A stretch of 36,641 bases of DNA from Gammaproteobacteria bacterium. Lineage in GTDB: Bacteria > Pseudomonadota > Gammaproteobacteria > Pseudomonadales > Balneatricaceae. Of this stretch, positions 16,523 through 24,470 are shown piece by piece. The translations under genes and the position numbers were made by a program. The notes beneath the pieces were generated by a model. It saw only the letters and a list, made by a program, of their open reading frames with translations, had not been told where the DNA came from and ran no database searches. The stretch is from positions 1-36,641 of the forward strand of contig JAAERS010000062.1 in the NCBI GenBank assembly GCA_024230095.1. The letters run 5' to 3'. How positions within the stretch are numbered: position 1 is the stretch's first letter; every line of letters begins with the position of its first letter.

Positions 16523-16552
16523 AAGGTAAAATGAATGCCTATGCTTTGTCAA
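16523..16552 (-). promoter_or_regulatory. Possible dctP promoter
   Basis: On the - strand a perfect -35 hexamer TTGACA (16547-16552) is followed after 18 bases by TACCTT (16523-16528), a weak -10. The strong -35 and the PdhR operator just downstream make this the best candidate start for the TRAP genes. Confidence 0.45.
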
Positions 16553-16656
16553 CTATTTTTTTAAAACCCCCGTTTTAATGGGTTAATAAAAATAATAGAA
16601 AACTGATAGTAGTTGACCAATTATAAAAAAAACAGTAGTTTTAAAGGTAGTGTTAA

Positions 16657-16671
16657 ATTGGTATTACCAAA
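16657..16671. promoter_or_regulatory. PdhR operator at the pdhR promoter
   Basis: ATTGGTATTACCAAA differs from the palindromic PdhR consensus only at the last base. It overlaps the predicted pdhR -35 hexamer, so it should mediate autorepression that pyruvate relieves, as known for E. coli PdhR. Confidence 0.82.
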
Positions 16672-16685
16672 AATCAGCATACTAT
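16658..16685 (+). promoter_or_regulatory. Possible pdhR promoter
   Basis: TTGGTA (16658-16663) and TACTAT (16680-16685) each match the sigma-70 consensus at four of six positions with a 16-base spacer. The -35 lies inside the PdhR operator. Confidence 0.45.
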
Positions 16686-16791
16686 GTTTTTTTGTTAGCG
16701 TAGTAAGGTGTTAGTTAAATGGCGTTTGCTTGTTGTTGGTAGAAATAAAAATTAGAATGACGAGTAATGCTAACAAATGAACCTGAACCCA

Positions 16792-17547
16792 ATGGCTTAT
16801 CAGCGCGTTAAACAACCAAAAATATCCGATGTGATCATGGAGCAGTTGGAGGCTATGATACTAGAGGGTAGTCTCAAACCAGGGCAAAAGTTGCCACCAG
16901 AAAGAGAGTTGGCCTTGCAGTTTGAGGTATCGCGTCCCTCCTTGCGGGAGGCTTTACAGAAACTGGCTGCACGGGGGCTAATTATTATTCGCCAAGGTGG
17001 CGGGTCTTACGTCGCCGAAAGTGTTGGTAATAGTTTTGTGGATCCGCTATCACAGTTGTTTGCCAGTCATCCTGAAGCTCAGTATGATTTGTTGGAGTTT
17101 CGTCATGCCTTAGAGGGCGTGACGGCCTATTACGCTGCGTTACGCTGCACGCAGACTGATAGAGAACGTTTACGTGCCTGTCATGAGTATTTGCAAGAAG
17201 CCCATGACGCTAAGCAATTTGCTAAGGAAACCAAAGCGGATGCCGATTTTCATCTGGCCATTGCGGAGGCGTCTCATAATGCCGTATTGCTGCACACCAT
17301 GAGAGCCCTGTTCACATTGTTGCAAAAAAATATCTACAGCAATTTAGAAAGTATTTATCCAAAGCGGGATACGCGCGCTTTGATTCACGAGCAGCATAGT
17401 GTGTTGTTGCAGGCTATCTTAGATGGTGACCCAGAGGCAGCGCGCAATGCAGCGCACGATCATTTAGTTTTTGTGGAAGAAGCGATTGTTGAGCACGGTA
17501 AAGAAAGTACACGCTTGCAGCGAGCTATGCGGCGGTCTACATCTTAA
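16792..17547 (+). CDS. pdhR: Pyruvate dehydrogenase complex repressor PdhR (GntR/FadR family)
   Basis: From the ATG at 16792 the protein has 251 residues (E. coli 254). The N-terminal GntR winged helix covers about residues 9-75 (LILEG-type start, LKPGQKLPPERELA, VSRPSLREALQKLAARGLI, RQGGGSYV). The C-terminal FCD domain starts with HPEAQYDLLEFRHALEG and keeps metal or ligand-binding His and Asp residues (DADFHLAIAEASHN, HDHLVFVEEAI). PdhR represses its targets until pyruvate binds. The start was chosen because MAYQRVKQPKISDVI aligns with E. coli; an ATG five codons earlier, at 16777, is possible. Neither start has a strong ribosome site. aceE and aceF lie downstream, with a terminator in between. 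Confidence 0.92.
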   Translation: MAYQRVKQPKISDVIMEQLEAMILEGSLKPGQKLPPERELALQFEVSRPSLREALQKLAARGLIIIRQGGGSYVAESVGNSFVDPLSQLFASHPEAQYDLLEFRHALEGVTAYYAALRCTQTDRERLRACHEYLQEAHDAKQFAKETKADADFHLAIAEASHNAVLLHTMRALFTLLQKNIYSNLESIYPKRDTRALIHEQHSVLLQAILDGDPEAARNAAHDHLVFVEEAIVEHGKESTRLQRAMRRSTS

Positions 17548-17574
17548 TTGCTCAGAAAAGAAAAATAGTTTTAT

Positions 17575-17590
17575 TTGTAAATATATTACA
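17575..17590. promoter_or_regulatory. HexR-like operator 1, left arm of a 16-bp inverted repeat
   Basis: TTGTAAATATATTACA contains the palindrome TGTAA-N5-TTACA. It differs at one base from the HexR consensus I recall for gammaproteobacteria (TGTAATWWWATTACA). Its exact reverse complement recurs at 17637-17652. HexR itself is not in this window. Confidence 0.5.
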
Positions 17591-17605
17591 GATACTTATA
17601 TTATT

Positions 17606-17626
17606 GGCTAATATATAGCCTTTTTT
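17606..17626 (+). terminator. Weak terminator after pdhR
   Basis: A 5-bp stem GGCTA/TAGCC with loop ATATA is followed by six T residues. It lies about 60 bases after the pdhR stop, inside the larger inverted repeat. Confidence 0.45.
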
Positions 17627-17636
17627 GCTATCATGT

Positions 17637-17652
17637 TGTAATATATTTACAA
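17637..17652. promoter_or_regulatory. HexR-like operator 2, right arm of the inverted repeat
   Basis: TGTAATATATTTACAA is the exact reverse complement of the element at 17575-17590, 46 bases away, and also differs at one base from the remembered HexR consensus. The two arms could be a pair of operators for one regulator or the two sides of a long RNA hairpin. Confidence 0.5.
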
Positions 17653-17658
17653 GAAAAC

Positions 17659-17687
17659 AAAAAGCCCCGCAATGAATGGGGCTTTTT
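17659..17687. terminator. Strong bidirectional terminator between pdhR and aceE
   Basis: A perfect 10-bp stem AAAAAGCCCC/GGGGCTTTTT surrounds a 9-base loop and gives T runs on both strands. It should end pdhR transcription, implying that aceE has its own promoter in 17688-17831. Confidence 0.85.
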
Positions 17688-17787
17688 ATCATGCAAAGGC
17701 AACTGCCAGACTCACCCTAAATTGCGCAGTTCTTGTCGCCTTTGTGCAAGGCTGGTCTCCAAAAGAGGCCGGGTAAAGCTAATATAT

Positions 17788-17804
17788 CCACAGTTACCCT
17801 GTGG
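17788..17804 (+). other. Small leader hairpin before aceE
   Basis: CCACAG (17788-17793) and CTGTGG (17799-17804) form a 6-bp perfect stem with a TTACC loop, ending 17 bases before the aceE Shine-Dalgarno AGGAGA. It would lie in the aceE leader if transcription starts near the TAATAT at 17780. Function is unknown. Confidence 0.35.
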
Positions 17805-17831
17805 GTTGTATACGAAAAGCAGGAGAAGTGC

Positions 17832-20489
17832 GTGAGCTCCCTATCTGATATTGATCCTATCGAGACACAAGAATGGCTGGACGCTTTAGAGTCAGTCATT
17901 AAAAACGAAGGCGCCGAACGTGCCCGTTATATTCTTAGCAAGTTAGGCGAAAAAGCGCGTGCCGAAGGGGCTGAGCAAGAGTGCGCTTTAACGACGCCCT
18001 ATGTGAATACCATTTTGCCTAAAGACGAGCAGCGTATGCCGGGCGATTTGTTCATGGAGCGTCGGATTCGTTCCCTGATTCGCTGGAATGCTATGGCAAT
18101 GGTGCAGCGGGCCAATGACAATGATGATGGCTTGGGTGGTCACATTTCCAGTTTTTCCTCATCTGCCACCTTGTACGACATTGGTTTTAACTACTTTTTC
18201 CGCGGAACCACGGACAAGCAAGAAGGGGATTTGGTTTTTTTCCAGGGCCATATTGCTCCAGGTATCTATGCTCGTTCTTATTTGGAAGGCCGGCTTACAG
18301 ATGAACAGATGGACAACTTCCGCCGTGAAGTTGATGGCAATGGTTTGTCCTCCTATCCTCATCCTTGGTTAATGCCTGACTACTGGCAATTTCCAACGGT
18401 ATCTATGGGCCTTGGCCCTATTCAAGCCATCCACCAAGCTCATATCATGCGCTATCAACAAAATCGAGATTTGGTTGATAATGGTGACCGCAAAGTATGG
18501 GCTTTCTTGGGCGATGGTGAGACAGATGAGCCAGAAACGCTAGGCTGTATTTCTCTTGCCGGTCGTGAAAAATTAGATAATCTCATTTTTGTTGTGAATT
18601 GCAATTTGCAGCGTTTAGATGGTCCGGTTCGCGGTAATGGCAAGGTTGTACAAGAACTAGAAGGCATCTTTAAAGGTGCCGGCTGGAATGTGATCAAAGT
18701 CATGTGGGGGCGCCATTGGGACCCACTGTTTGAAAATGATCACGATGGCTTATTGCAAAAGCGCATGAACGAAGTAGTAGATGGTGAGCTACAAAACTAC
18801 AAGGCCATGGGGGGGGCGTATACCCGTGAAAACTTCTTTGGCAAATATCCAGAGTTAAAAGAGCGCGTTGCCCACCTTTCTGATGACGATATTATGAATC
18901 TTAACCGTGGAGGTCATGACCCTTATAAGGTATATGCTGCTTACCACGAAGCTTTCCACACTAAGGATCGTCCGACTGTAATTCTTGCCCAGACCGTAAA
19001 AGGTTATGGTATGGGTAAGTCTGGTGAAGCTAAAAACCCAACTCACTCGCTGAAGAAATTGGGTATGGATGACATGATGTCGTTCCGCGATCGTTTTAGC
19101 ATTCCATTGAATGATGATCAATTGAAGTCGGTGCCTTATTATCGACCCCATGAAGACTCTCCAGAAATGAAGTACATGCGTGCTCGGCGTGATAGTCTGG
19201 GCGGCGTATTCCCATCTCGACGGGCTGACTTTGAAGCCTTGCAGGTGCCCAAATTGGAGGCCTTAGGCAGTCAACTTAAGTCCAGTGGGAAGCGACAAGT
19301 CTCCACCACCATGTCGTTTGTACGTACATTGACAACCTTGGTTAAGGACAAAGAAATCGGTCAGCGTATCGTGCCTATTATTCCGGATGAGGCGCGTACC
19401 TTTGGTATGGAAGGTATGTTTCGCCAATTGGGTATTTATACCGCCGAAGGACAAAAGTATGTCCCCCATGACTCTGATCAGATTATGTATTACCGCGAAG
19501 ATCAGGCGGGTCAGATCTTAGAAGAAGGTATCAATGAATCTGGAGCCATGTCGGCTTGGTTGGCGTGTGCTACTTCATATAGCAACAACAACTATGCCAT
19601 GATTCCGTTTTATATCTTTTATTCCATGTTTGGTTTTCAGCGTGTTGGCGACCTTGCTTGGGCTGCAGGTGATAGTCAGGCTCGCGGCTTCTTGATTGGT
19701 GGCACGGCTGGCCGTACTACCTTGAACGGTGAAGGTTTACAGCACGAAGACGGTCATAGCCATGTCATGGCGAATTTGATTCCAAATTGTGTTACTTATG
19801 ATCCAACCTATGCTTACGAGCTTACGGTCATCATTCAAGATGGCATGCGTCGTATGTACGAGGATAAGGAAAACAAGTTCTATTACATTACCGTGATGAA
19901 TGAAAATTATACTCAGCCAGAAATGCCGATAGGTTGTGAGGAAGGCATTATCAAAGGTATGTATTTGCTCAATGAAGTGAAGCCCAAAGCCAAGAAACGG
20001 GTACAATTGTTGGGTTCTGGCACTATCTTGCGAGAGGTAGAAGCCGCTGCTGAGATATTGGCTGCTGAATTTGGTATAGGTGCCGATGTATGGAGTGCCA
20101 CCAGTTTTAATGAGCTAGGCCGTAATGCTCAAGCCACTAGCCGTTGGAATATGCTTCACCCAGAAGCGACTCCAAGAAAGAGTTACGTGGAAGAATGCTT
20201 AGGTTCACGCAAGGGGCCTGTGGTGGCTGCGACGGATTATGTGAAAGCTTTTGCCGAGCAGATTCGCGAAGTGGTACCCACTACCTATAAGGTATTAGGC
20301 ACTGATGGTTATGGTCGTAGTGACAGTCGAGAGAAATTGCGAGAGTTCTTTGAGGTGAATCGTTATTACGTGGTAGTGGCGGCTTTGAAGGCCCTGGTCG
20401 ATGAGGGCGTGATAAAGCCTTCTGAAGTCAGCAAAGCTATTAAGAAGTTCAACATTGACAGCAACAAAACCGATCCGGTTTTACTGTAA
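17832..20489 (+). CDS. aceE: Pyruvate dehydrogenase E1 component (homodimeric type)
   Basis: The 885-residue enzyme (E. coli 887) decarboxylates pyruvate with thiamine diphosphate and transfers the acetyl unit to the E2 lipoyl group. It aligns with E. coli AceE end to end: DPIETQEWLDALESVI at the start, FQGHIAPGIYARSYLEGRL, the thiamine-binding GDGETDEPE from residue 227 with NCNLQRLDG about 30 residues later, DEARTFGMEGMFRQLGIY, GEGLQHEDGHSH and FNIDSNK near the end. The start is the GTG at 17832, supported by AGGAGA at 17821-17826 and by homology; the in-frame ATG at 17733 would add 33 residues unlike the family. aceF follows after 24 bases. Confidence 0.97.
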   Translation: MSSLSDIDPIETQEWLDALESVIKNEGAERARYILSKLGEKARAEGAEQECALTTPYVNTILPKDEQRMPGDLFMERRIRSLIRWNAMAMVQRANDNDDGLGGHISSFSSSATLYDIGFNYFFRGTTDKQEGDLVFFQGHIAPGIYARSYLEGRLTDEQMDNFRREVDGNGLSSYPHPWLMPDYWQFPTVSMGLGPIQAIHQAHIMRYQQNRDLVDNGDRKVWAFLGDGETDEPETLGCISLAGREKLDNLIFVVNCNLQRLDGPVRGNGKVVQELEGIFKGAGWNVIKVMWGRHWDPLFENDHDGLLQKRMNEVVDGELQNYKAMGGAYTRENFFGKYPELKERVAHLSDDDIMNLNRGGHDPYKVYAAYHEAFHTKDRPTVILAQTVKGYGMGKSGEAKNPTHSLKKLGMDDMMSFRDRFSIPLNDDQLKSVPYYRPHEDSPEMKYMRARRDSLGGVFPSRRADFEALQVPKLEALGSQLKSSGKRQVSTTMSFVRTLTTLVKDKEIGQRIVPIIPDEARTFGMEGMFRQLGIYTAEGQKYVPHDSDQIMYYREDQAGQILEEGINESGAMSAWLACATSYSNNNYAMIPFYIFYSMFGFQRVGDLAWAAGDSQARGFLIGGTAGRTTLNGEGLQHEDGHSHVMANLIPNCVTYDPTYAYELTVIIQDGMRRMYEDKENKFYYITVMNENYTQPEMPIGCEEGIIKGMYLLNEVKPKAKKRVQLLGSGTILREVEAAAEILAAEFGIGADVWSATSFNELGRNAQATSRWNMLHPEATPRKSYVEECLGSRKGPVVAATDYVKAFAEQIREVVPTTYKVLGTDGYGRSDSREKLREFFEVNRYYVVVAALKALVDEGVIKPSEVSKAIKKFNIDSNKTDPVLL

Positions 20490-20513
20490 ACGGCTGACAA
20501 GGAGAGCGGAACA

Positions 20514-22154
20514 ATGGCAAATATTAATGTAACCATTCCAGATCTGGGTGGCGCTAATGACGTTGAAGTTATCGAATTGTGTGTTGCCGTTGGCGATACC
20601 GTTGCAGAAGGTGACTCGCTGATAGTATTGGAGACCGATAAGGCCTCCATGGAAATCCCATCCCCACACACTGGCGTAGTGGCAGCGATACACCTGCAAG
20701 AAGGAGCGACCTGTAATGTGGGCGATGCCCTGCTTGATCTAACTGCCGAAGGTGAAGAGAATGTGGCACCGGAAGTGGATCAGGGAGTAGACGAACAACC
20801 ATCAGATACAGCACAAGATTCGGTGCCAGAGCCAGTGGAAGAAGTGGCAGTAGCTAGTGTCAGCCAGACTCTGGAGATGCTGGTACCCGACTTAGGTGGC
20901 GCTAGTGAAGTTGAAGTTATTGAGGTGGCGGTTGCTGAGGGCGATGAAATAGCCGAAGGTGACACCATCGTGGTGGTGGAAACAGACAAGGCCTCCATGG
21001 AAATTCCGGCTACTAGCAGTGGCAAGCTGGTCAGTCTGAAACTATCCGAAGGCAGTAAGGTCAATCAAGGTGACTTGATGGCTCTAGTAGAAAGTGTTGG
21101 TAGCGCAGACGCTTCTCAAAGTACTGAGCCTGCACCAGCACCTGTAGCTTCAGTTGAGGCAACTCCAGCTGCGCCGGTGACGCCCCCAGTGGCGCCCCAA
21201 GTGGCACCTATGCAGGCGCCCGTAGCTGAACCATCACGCGACCAGCAAGGCAAAATTCATGCTGGGCCCGCTGTGCGCATGTTAGCCCGAGAGCTGGGCG
21301 CCGACTTAACACAAGTGAGCGGCACCGGTCCTAAGGGGCGCATTTTGAAAGAAGATGTGCATGCCTTTGTCAAACAACGTCTTAATGCGCCAGTGGCTAG
21401 TGCCGCTGCAGCTGGTTCGGTTATTGCACAACCACCAGCTATCGACTTTAGCCAATTTGGTGAAGTTGAAAAGATTAAGATGAGCAAAATTCACCGCTTA
21501 ACTGCGCAAAATATGACGCGTAGCTGGTTGAACGTGCCCCATGTGACACAATTTGATCATGCGGATATCACAGAGCTTGAGGCTTTCCGTAAAGGCATCA
21601 AGGCTGAGGCTGAACAGCGTGGCACCAAGGTTACGCCGTTGCCGTTTATGCTCAAAGCTTGCGCCATGGCTCTGCGAGAATTTCCACAGTTTAACGTGTC
21701 CCTGGATAATGATGGCGAACATTTGATTCAAAAGCACTATGTGAACATTGGTGTAGCAGTGGATACGCCAGCAGGGCTAGTGGTGCCAGTGTTACGTGAC
21801 GTCGATCAGAAATCCATTTGGCAGTTGTCAGAAGAAATTATAGAAATGGGTAGCAAGGCGAAGAACAAGAAGCTGATGCCGGCGGATATGCAAGGTGGTT
21901 GTTTTACTATTTCCAGCTTGGGTAGCATCGGTGGTACTGCTTTCACACCCATCGTCAATACGCCAGAAGTGGCTATCTTGGGTGTTTCCAAGGCTGATAT
22001 TCAGCCGCGCTGGGATGGATCTGAGTTTAAACCACGTTTAATGATGCCTTTAAGCCTATCCTACGATCATCGTGCCATTAATGGCGCTGATGCGGCGCGT
22101 TTTACGGCGTACCTAGGCAAGGTCTTAAGTGATATTCGCCATCTAGTGATGTGA
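20514..22154 (+). CDS. aceF: Pyruvate dehydrogenase E2 component, dihydrolipoamide acetyltransferase
   Basis: A 546-residue core subunit with two lipoyl domains (E. coli has three). The lipoylated lysines are Lys43 and Lys159, each in ETDKASMEIP. Ala/Pro/Val-rich linkers follow. The E1/E3-binding domain is about residues 248-286 (GPAVRMLARELGADL, GRILKEDV). The catalytic domain runs from about 320 to the end, with the active-site motif SYDHRAINGADAARF and His near 518. It passes acetyl groups to coenzyme A. AAGGAGAG precedes the ATG. No lipoamide dehydrogenase gene follows; the next gene is on the other strand, so E3 must be encoded elsewhere. Confidence 0.97.
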   Translation: MANINVTIPDLGGANDVEVIELCVAVGDTVAEGDSLIVLETDKASMEIPSPHTGVVAAIHLQEGATCNVGDALLDLTAEGEENVAPEVDQGVDEQPSDTAQDSVPEPVEEVAVASVSQTLEMLVPDLGGASEVEVIEVAVAEGDEIAEGDTIVVVETDKASMEIPATSSGKLVSLKLSEGSKVNQGDLMALVESVGSADASQSTEPAPAPVASVEATPAAPVTPPVAPQVAPMQAPVAEPSRDQQGKIHAGPAVRMLARELGADLTQVSGTGPKGRILKEDVHAFVKQRLNAPVASAAAAGSVIAQPPAIDFSQFGEVEKIKMSKIHRLTAQNMTRSWLNVPHVTQFDHADITELEAFRKGIKAEAEQRGTKVTPLPFMLKACAMALREFPQFNVSLDNDGEHLIQKHYVNIGVAVDTPAGLVVPVLRDVDQKSIWQLSEEIIEMGSKAKNKKLMPADMQGGCFTISSLGSIGGTAFTPIVNTPEVAILGVSKADIQPRWDGSEFKPRLMMPLSLSYDHRAINGADAARFTAYLGKVLSDIRHLVM

Positions 22155-22212
22155 TAATCAGTGGAGGGGCAGGCTCAGTTTGGGCCTGTCTCTTCATAGT
22201 TGATTTGACAAA

Positions 22213-22650
22213 TTATTTACCAAGTCGAGAACTTAGCAACAAGCTGGTTTCTGTCTCTCTAATGCCATCAATCGCACGCAGCTTCGATAGTGCTGCGTCA
22301 AAATTCTCTAAGTTTTCAGCCTGAATCTCTGCAGCCAAATCCCATTTCCCATTAGTGGTGTAGATTTTGGTGATTTCAGGTATTAATTTCATTTGGGTAA
22401 TCGCATTTTCTTCTTTGGTAGCAAAAGAACAAATGGTGACCCAGCCGCGAATCTTGCTAGCAAAAGAATCGTTACGTAAAACGGCTGTAAAGCCACTGAT
22501 AACGCCCGTTTCCAGTAAGCGGTTCATGCGCTTATTCACGGTGGTGCGAGTCAAGTTAAGCTCTTTAGCCATATCCGCAACGCTGCTGCGGCCATCTCTT
22601 TGTAAAATGGATACAATATGACGATCTTTTTCATCCAGATAGTCGGTCAT
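22213..22650 (-). CDS. Lrp/AsnC-family transcriptional regulator
   Basis: This 145-residue protein has the AsnC helix-turn-helix at about residues 6-55 (LDEKDRHIVSILQRDGRSS, DMAKELNLTRTTVNKRMNRL, GVISGF). An alpha/beta RAM effector domain follows (YTTNGKWDLAAEIQAENLENFDAAL). Proteins of this family sense amino acids or related small molecules. GAGGA lies shortly before the ATG, and the start codon overlaps the stop of a possible short upstream reading frame (TAATG). The gene converges on aceF, with only a weak hairpin between them. The target genes are not apparent. Confidence 0.9.
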   Translation of the reverse strand: MTDYLDEKDRHIVSILQRDGRSSVADMAKELNLTRTTVNKRMNRLLETGVISGFTAVLRNDSFASKIRGWVTICSFATKEENAITQMKLIPEITKIYTTNGKWDLAAEIQAENLENFDAALSKLRAIDGIRETETSLLLSSRLGK

Positions 22651-22811
22651 TAGCCTGTTCCTCTTGCATAAAACTCATAGGGTAGTGCCTGCTGGTGTAC
22701 TATCGATATGGCGCTCATGTCGTCACTTTCTTGCCGGCAGGCGATGCTTTCAATTGCACTGTGATAAAGGGCACCTAATGCTTCCGAATCACTTTCACCA
22801 GGTACATTCAA
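22650..22811 (-). CDS. Possible short ORF coupled to the Lrp-family gene
   Basis: The frame is open from about 22829 and ends in a TAA whose last base is the A of the Lrp-family ATG. From a TTG at 22811 it would encode 53 residues; from the only in-frame ATG (22718), 22 residues ending YARGTG. No strong ribosome site is visible for either start. I do not recognise the product. It may be a leader peptide, the tail of a degraded gene, or chance. The rest of the 22812-22898 stretch shows nothing I can support. Confidence 0.25.
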   Translation of the reverse strand: MNVPGESDSEALGALYHSAIESIACRQESDDMSAISIVHQQALPYEFYARGTG

Positions 22812-22898
22812 TAGTCGGACCTTGGCTTGCTAGTGCCTTGACGACCATCTGGCCCTTTAAGATGCTTTTTTATTGGCGTCATAAATAGTCCTTTGGTG

Positions 22899-23852
22899 TT
22901 AGCTCGTGGGGTAGTGTTGGCGCAGCTCATCGCAAACCTGTCTATGGGCCGCGCAAGGTAAGTGTAGTATAGAGCCCTGTTGAATAATGAAGCCATTAAT
23001 CGCGTCAATTTCACTTGGCCTGCCGGCGAGACAGTCCTGTAGCATGGAAGACTTATTGTCAGCAGTTTGTTGGAGTACTCGCAAGGCATGGTTTAGCAAG
23101 CCGTGAGGAATAGGGGTTATGTGGCAACGGCTCATCACATCTTCGGTTTCCCGGCATAGCTGCTCAAGGCGTGGGCGAGCCTTGGGGTGCTGTATGAGCT
23201 CACCATTGGTGATTTGATAGATGGCCGTCAGTGCGTTGATAACCCCATTGACAGCTAATTTGTGCCACATGGGGGTATGGATGTCCTTGTGCCAATGCAA
23301 TGTCAAGGTATTCTCTTGTTGTTGGCTTGCCGTAATGAGCCTTTCAATTTGTGTGGGCATTTTTTGAGGCGACAGGTGGGTGCTAAAGGCACCCATTTGC
23401 GTGCTGCCTGTACCAGCTTGTATGACTTGCCATGGTGCCTTGCGCCAAGCGCCATCACTGGTGGTCGCACAGTATATATTGAATTGGGGCCAGACCGTTT
23501 GCAGGGACTGGGCTGTGCCCATACCGTTCTGTAGTAAGATGATATTGGCTTTTGGATTAAGTAATTTGCGCCAAGGTTCTATGGCGCTGAGTGTGGCGTA
23601 GGTTTTCGTGCATACCAGCAGGTTGTGAATAGTGGCGTGGCCTATGCCCGGGAATAAGCTTTTGGGGTGAGAGGTGTGGGTGATTTTGTCTTGGCTAAGC
23701 TGTAAACCTTGGGACTGCAAAAGATTGTGTTGGCCCTCATCACGAGCAAGCACCGTGATATCTAACCCCCAGACTTGCATCGTGTGTGCCCATAAACCCC
23801 CGATGGCGCCGGCGCCTAATATATACCAAGAGTGTGAAGAGTCTGTGTTCAT
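22899..23852 (-). CDS. panE: 2-dehydropantoate 2-reductase family protein (PanE-like)
   Basis: A 317-residue protein of the ketopantoate reductase family. The NADPH-binding Rossmann motif is at the N-terminus (WYILGAGAIGGLWAHTM), LLVCTKTYAT follows, then ILLQNGMG, the catalytic-lysine block WHKLAVNGVINALTAIY, and the C-terminal SSMLQDCLAGRPSEIDAINGFI. PanE reduces ketopantoate to pantoate in coenzyme A synthesis; paralogues with other substrates exist. The essential Lys and Glu positions appear to be kept. The gene is divergent from yajQ with 74 bases between them. Specificity is probable but not proven. Confidence 0.85.
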   Translation of the reverse strand: MNTDSSHSWYILGAGAIGGLWAHTMQVWGLDITVLARDEGQHNLLQSQGLQLSQDKITHTSHPKSLFPGIGHATIHNLLVCTKTYATLSAIEPWRKLLNPKANIILLQNGMGTAQSLQTVWPQFNIYCATTSDGAWRKAPWQVIQAGTGSTQMGAFSTHLSPQKMPTQIERLITASQQQENTLTLHWHKDIHTPMWHKLAVNGVINALTAIYQITNGELIQHPKARPRLEQLCRETEDVMSRCHITPIPHGLLNHALRVLQQTADNKSSMLQDCLAGRPSEIDAINGFIIQQGSILHLPCAAHRQVCDELRQHYPTS

Positions 23853-23926
23853 AGTTGATCTAGGGCTATTGCCCGTCCAAAGCTTCAGGTAAAATCCAGA
23901 GTATAGTTTAACAAAGGAGTATTAAC

Positions 23927-24409
23927 ATGCCATCATTTGATGTGGTATCTGAACTGGATATGCACGAAGTGGCCAATGCGGTAGATCAGGCTAACCGCGA
24001 AGTGGGTACAAGATTTGATTTTAAAGGTGTCGATGCCAAGTATGAGCAGGGCGATGGCTTTGTCACCATGCACGCTGAGGTGGACTTTCACATGCAACAA
24101 ATGTTGCCCATTCTGCAAGACAAACTAATTAAGCGTGGTATTGATATCAAATGTTTGGAATTGAAGGATATTGAGACAGCCAATATGCGTTGTCGCCAGC
24201 AGGTCTTGTTGCGTTCTGGGTTAGACAAAGAGTTAGCCAAAAAAATTGTCAAGCAGATTAAAGACAAGAAGCTAAAGGTGCAGTCTCAAATTCAAGGTGA
24301 ACAGGTGCGAGTAACAGGGAAAAAGCGAGATGACTTGCAGCAGGTGATTGCCTTTTTGAAAGAGGGTGATTTTGAGTTGCCGCTCCAATATCAGAACTTC
24401 CGTGACTAA
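23927..24409 (+). CDS. yajQ: YajQ-family nucleotide-binding protein
   Basis: This 160-residue protein (E. coli YajQ about 163) begins MPSFDVVSELDMHEVANAVDQA and has NREVGTRFDFKGVDAKY, IKQIKDKKLKVQSQIQGEQVRVTGKKRDDLQQVI and a C-terminal LPLQYQNFRD, all diagnostic of the YajQ (UPF0234) family. Members bind nucleotides, and in Xanthomonas a YajQ protein was reported to bind cyclic di-GMP. AAAGGAG precedes the ATG. It appears to be a single-gene unit followed by a hairpin. Confidence 0.95.
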   Translation: MPSFDVVSELDMHEVANAVDQANREVGTRFDFKGVDAKYEQGDGFVTMHAEVDFHMQQMLPILQDKLIKRGIDIKCLELKDIETANMRCRQQVLLRSGLDKELAKKIVKQIKDKKLKVQSQIQGEQVRVTGKKRDDLQQVIAFLKEGDFELPLQYQNFRD

Positions 24410-24420
24410 TATTTATCCTC

Positions 24421-24461
24421 TGGGTTAGTTTGGTAATTGAGTAGCGACTAACACTAACCCA
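24421..24461. terminator. Hairpin between convergent yajQ and EamA genes
   Basis: A 9-bp perfect stem TGGGTTAGT (24421-24429) and ACTAACCCA (24453-24461) with a 23-base loop lies between the two convergent stops. There is no T run on either side, so termination is a guess from position. Confidence 0.4.
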
Positions 24462-24470
24462 TAGGGTTGG

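Larger units (their letters stand above)
16415..16776. other. Divergent dctP-pdhR intergenic region
   Basis: This gene-free stretch of about 360 bases is AT-rich. It holds two PdhR-type operators, predicted promoters facing each way, a solitary GACCAAT half site at 16614-16620, and a 7-bp AT-rich hairpin with a CCCC loop at 16561-16578. No ORF of interest was found in it. Confidence 0.7.

Noticed and set aside
17688-17831. Search for a PdhR operator directly before aceE
   Set aside because: Only an isolated GGTCTCC was found; there is no inverted TTGGT/ACCAA pair.
22664-22888. 74-residue + strand ORF between the Lrp-family and PanE-like genes
   Set aside because: No ribosome site, unusual Trp/His/Cys-rich composition and no recognisable family; opposite to a frame with better context.
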